Below, piece by piece: positions 62,398-64,000 of a stretch of DNA of 64,000 bases. This DNA comes from Mycobacterium sp. MS1601. Lineage in GTDB: Bacteria > Actinomycetota > Actinomycetes > Mycobacteriales > Mycobacteriaceae. Position numbers and translations under genes: made by a program. The stretch lies in the NCBI RefSeq assembly GCF_001984215.1, contig NZ_CP019420.1, positions 5,828,001-5,892,000 of the forward strand, in the 5' to 3' direction. The notes beneath the pieces were generated by a model. It searched no databases, had not been told where the DNA came from, and was given only the letters and a program-made list of their open reading frames with translations. Position 1 is the stretch's first letter; each line of letters starts with the position of its first letter.

Positions 62398-63234
62398 TCA
62401 GCGCTCGGTCAGGAAACGTGCCACGCCGTGTTTGCGGATCAGGTACAGCACCGAGTCCCGCTCCTGCTTGCTGCGGCTTTTGCCGCGGACGTCGATGTAG
62501 TGGTGCACCACGGCGATCTGCGGATCGAACTGACGCTTGACGCCTAGCCGCTCCAGCCGGATCCCGAGGTCCTGGGCCTCGTGGTAGCGGACCTTGGTGT
62601 CGTAGCCGCCCACCGCGCCGAACACTCCTGCGTTGATCAGCATGTTGCCTTCGTGCAACCAGTAGGCCGGGCGCGCGACGGGGGTCTCGAACACGTCGGG
62701 CCAGTACTGCTGGCCCGGGACACCGATACGACGGATCGCCCGCACCAACCGGGGCTTGTCCCGGATCCGATCCAGCATCGGCGGCGCGGACGCCATCACC
62801 GTCTTGAGTGAGAAGACGGGCCCGAAGTTGAACGGCTCCTGGCTACCGTCGGCGCGACTGACCAGACCACCCACCGCGCCGACGCCCTGGGCTGCGTACC
62901 GGGTGTACAGGTCCCGAGCCAGGGAACCGATGTGCTCGGTGGCCAGATCCATGTCGGCGTCGATGAAGTGGATGAGGTCGCTGTCCTCGACCTGCCCCAG
63001 TACCTGGTTGCGGTTGGCGCCTGCGCCCTGATTGACCGGGCTGCGCACCATCTCCACGGCTCCCCCGAAACCTGCCACCACGTCCACACTGGTGTCGGTG
63101 GACGCGTCGTCCAGGACGAGAACCCGGTCATAGCCCTGGTTGAGCACCTGCGGTAGCAAACGCTGCAGCGATTGACCCATGTTGTAGTTGGGGATCGCCG
63201 CCACCACGGATGTCGGTTCGGGCAAGCTGATCAA
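62398..63234 (-). CDS. family 2 glycosyltransferase
   Basis: A 278-residue GT-A glycosyltransferase: VVAAIPNYNMGQSLQRLLPQ, RVLVLDDASTDTSVDVV, the DxD-type motif IHFIDADMDLATEH near residue 90, and the acceptor-side EAQDLGIRLERLG. No membrane segment is evident, so it should act on the cytoplasmic face. The start appears to be TTG 63234, preceded by GAGGG. It converges with the FAAL gene 6 bp away. Sugar donor and acceptor are unknown; a glycolipid is plausible from context. Confidence 0.82.
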   Translation of the reverse strand: MISLPEPTSVVAAIPNYNMGQSLQRLLPQVLNQGYDRVLVLDDASTDTSVDVVAGFGGAVEMVRSPVNQGAGANRNQVLGQVEDSDLIHFIDADMDLATEHIGSLARDLYTRYAAQGVGAVGGLVSRADGSQEPFNFGPVFSLKTVMASAPPMLDRIRDKPRLVRAIRRIGVPGQQYWPDVFETPVARPAYWLHEGNMLINAGVFGAVGGYDTKVRYHEAQDLGIRLERLGVKRQFDPQIAVVHHYIDVRGKSRSKQERDSVLYLIRKHGVARFLTER

Positions 63235-63383
63235 GAGTCCCTCACATCTGATCTCGGGTGAACTGGGTGCCTGGCAGCTACTACCGTAGCCGGGCTTCGA
63301 CGGTGCCCGCTCGGCTGCTGTAGTGAGCCGCGCCCCGCCCCCGTCGCGGTTGAATCCCCCAGCCCCGCCTGTATCGTTGATCT

Positions 63384-64000
63384 GTGATCGAGCTAAATGG
63401 CGTCGGCAAGACGTACGGGACAGTTCGAGCGTTGCACGACATCAGCTTCTCCGTTCCCACGGGGACAGTTTGTGCACTTCTGGGCCACAACGGCGCGGGT
63501 AAGACCACTACCGTCGGCATCCTTTCCACTTTGCTGCGCCCCACCGCAGGCCAGGCGCTCGTCGCTGGATTCGACGTTGCCAGGCAAGCCGACCAGGTAC
63601 GCGCCAGCATTGGGGTGACCGGCCAGGATGCGGCGCTCGACGTGTTCATCAGCGGCCGCGAGAACCTGGTCTTGTTCTCTCGCTTGCGCGGCCTGGGACG
63701 CAAGGCAGCTCGCCAGCGCGCCGATGAGCTGATCGAGCGTTTCGATCTGCGGAAGGCTGCCGACCGTCAGGTATTCACCTACTCCGGCGGTATGCGGCGG
63801 CGCATCGACATCGCCGCGTCGCTGGTGGTGACTCCAAAGGTGTTGTTCCTCGACGAGCCCACCACCGGACTGGATCCCCGCAGCCGTCGCGACGTGTGGT
63901 CGCTGGTGGCAGGTCTGGCCGAGCAGGGTGTGACGGTGCTGCTCACCACCCAGTACCTCGAGGAAGCCGATGTCCTGTCGGATTCGATCGTGGTGCTCAA
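63384..64000 (+). CDS. DrrA-like ABC transporter ATPase, N-terminal part
   Basis: An open frame from GTG 63384 to the window end, 205 residues. It has Walker A LLGHNGAGKTTTVGILSTLL (from about residue 33), the ABC signature FTYSGGMRRRIDIAASLVV near residue 131, and Walker B VLFLDEPTTGLDPRSRRDVW with the following H-loop region cut off. It resembles the daunorubicin-resistance/DIM-export ATPase DrrA. TATCGT (63372-63377) ends 6 bases before the GTG, so a leaderless start is likely. Its permease partners (DrrB/C-like) would lie beyond the window. Confidence 0.87.
   Translation, partial: MIELNGVGKTYGTVRALHDISFSVPTGTVCALLGHNGAGKTTTVGILSTLLRPTAGQALVAGFDVARQADQVRASIGVTGQDAALDVFISGRENLVLFSRLRGLGRKAARQRADELIERFDLRKAADRQVFTYSGGMRRRIDIAASLVVTPKVLFLDEPTTGLDPRSRRDVWSLVAGLAEQGVTVLLTTQYLEEADVLSDSIVVL

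Overview
The window looks like the chromosome of a fast-growing mycobacterium (Mycolicibacterium type). GC is high and GTG starts are common. Gene order runs collinear, but reversed, with the M. tuberculosis Rv1614-Rv1536 interval (lgt, trp, his, nad, bio, tre, ilvA, dnaE1, lspA, ansA, dinX, ileS); that synteny comes from remembered gene order, not from an alignment. Hallmarks are the NrtR-nadABC and BioQ-bioB divergons, the biotin synthase auxiliary gene bsaP, TreXYZ, an actinobacterial ileS T-box, and a fatty-acyl-AMP ligase near a DrrA-like ABC ATPase.

Layout. 1-7.2 kb: end of a DUF427 gene, then the trpE-(membrane protein)-trpC-trpB-trpA-lgt operon on the minus strand; trpE carries an apparent one-base frameshift and lgt a long acidic repeat tail. 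7.3-14.1 kb: a Bcp peroxiredoxin, then hisD-C-B-H-A-impA-F-I, every junction a 4-bp start/stop overlap. 14.2-16.5 kb: a LysE-type exporter and a 13E12-type HNH protein inserted between his and nad. 16.6-20.8 kb: nadA-B-C (nadA also frameshifted) divergent from nrtR across a palindromic operator. 20.9-28.4 kb: secretory lipase-like protein, DUF2567 protein, bsaP, bioB, bioQ, 2H phosphoesterase, bioD, bioF, bioA, with two BioQ boxes. 28.5-36.9 kb: acyltransferase-3/SGNH protein and the treX-treY-treZ operon. 37-46.9 kb: ilvA, small proteins, a polysaccharide pyruvyl transferase, dnaE1, then lspA-rluA-rarD-(SecD-like protein). 46.9-49.2 kb: ansA and dinB converge with overlapping ends.

49.2-54.7 kb is an accessory carbohydrate module: FGGY kinase, class II aldolase, sugar-binding lipoprotein, DeoR-type regulator and zinc alcohol dehydrogenase. 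Three of its intergenic regions share phased half-sites of the form RTGTKA-N4-TMACAY, suggesting one local regulon. No permease or ATPase accompanies the binding protein. 54.7-58.4 kb: a small S4-domain protein and ileS behind a T-box leader.

58.4-64 kb is probably a cell-envelope lipid region: a protein resembling only the C-terminal half of a condensation domain, a small HTH regulator plus 7-TM protein, a FAAL preceded by a coupled 16-codon ORF, a family 2 glycosyltransferase, and a DrrA-like ABC ATPase cut by the window end. No rRNA, tRNA, CRISPR array, insertion sequence or prophage was recognised. Many operon heads have a TANNNT -10 element 6-8 bases before the start codon, indicating leaderless transcription. 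No stretch above 300 bases lacks a gene or regulatory feature.
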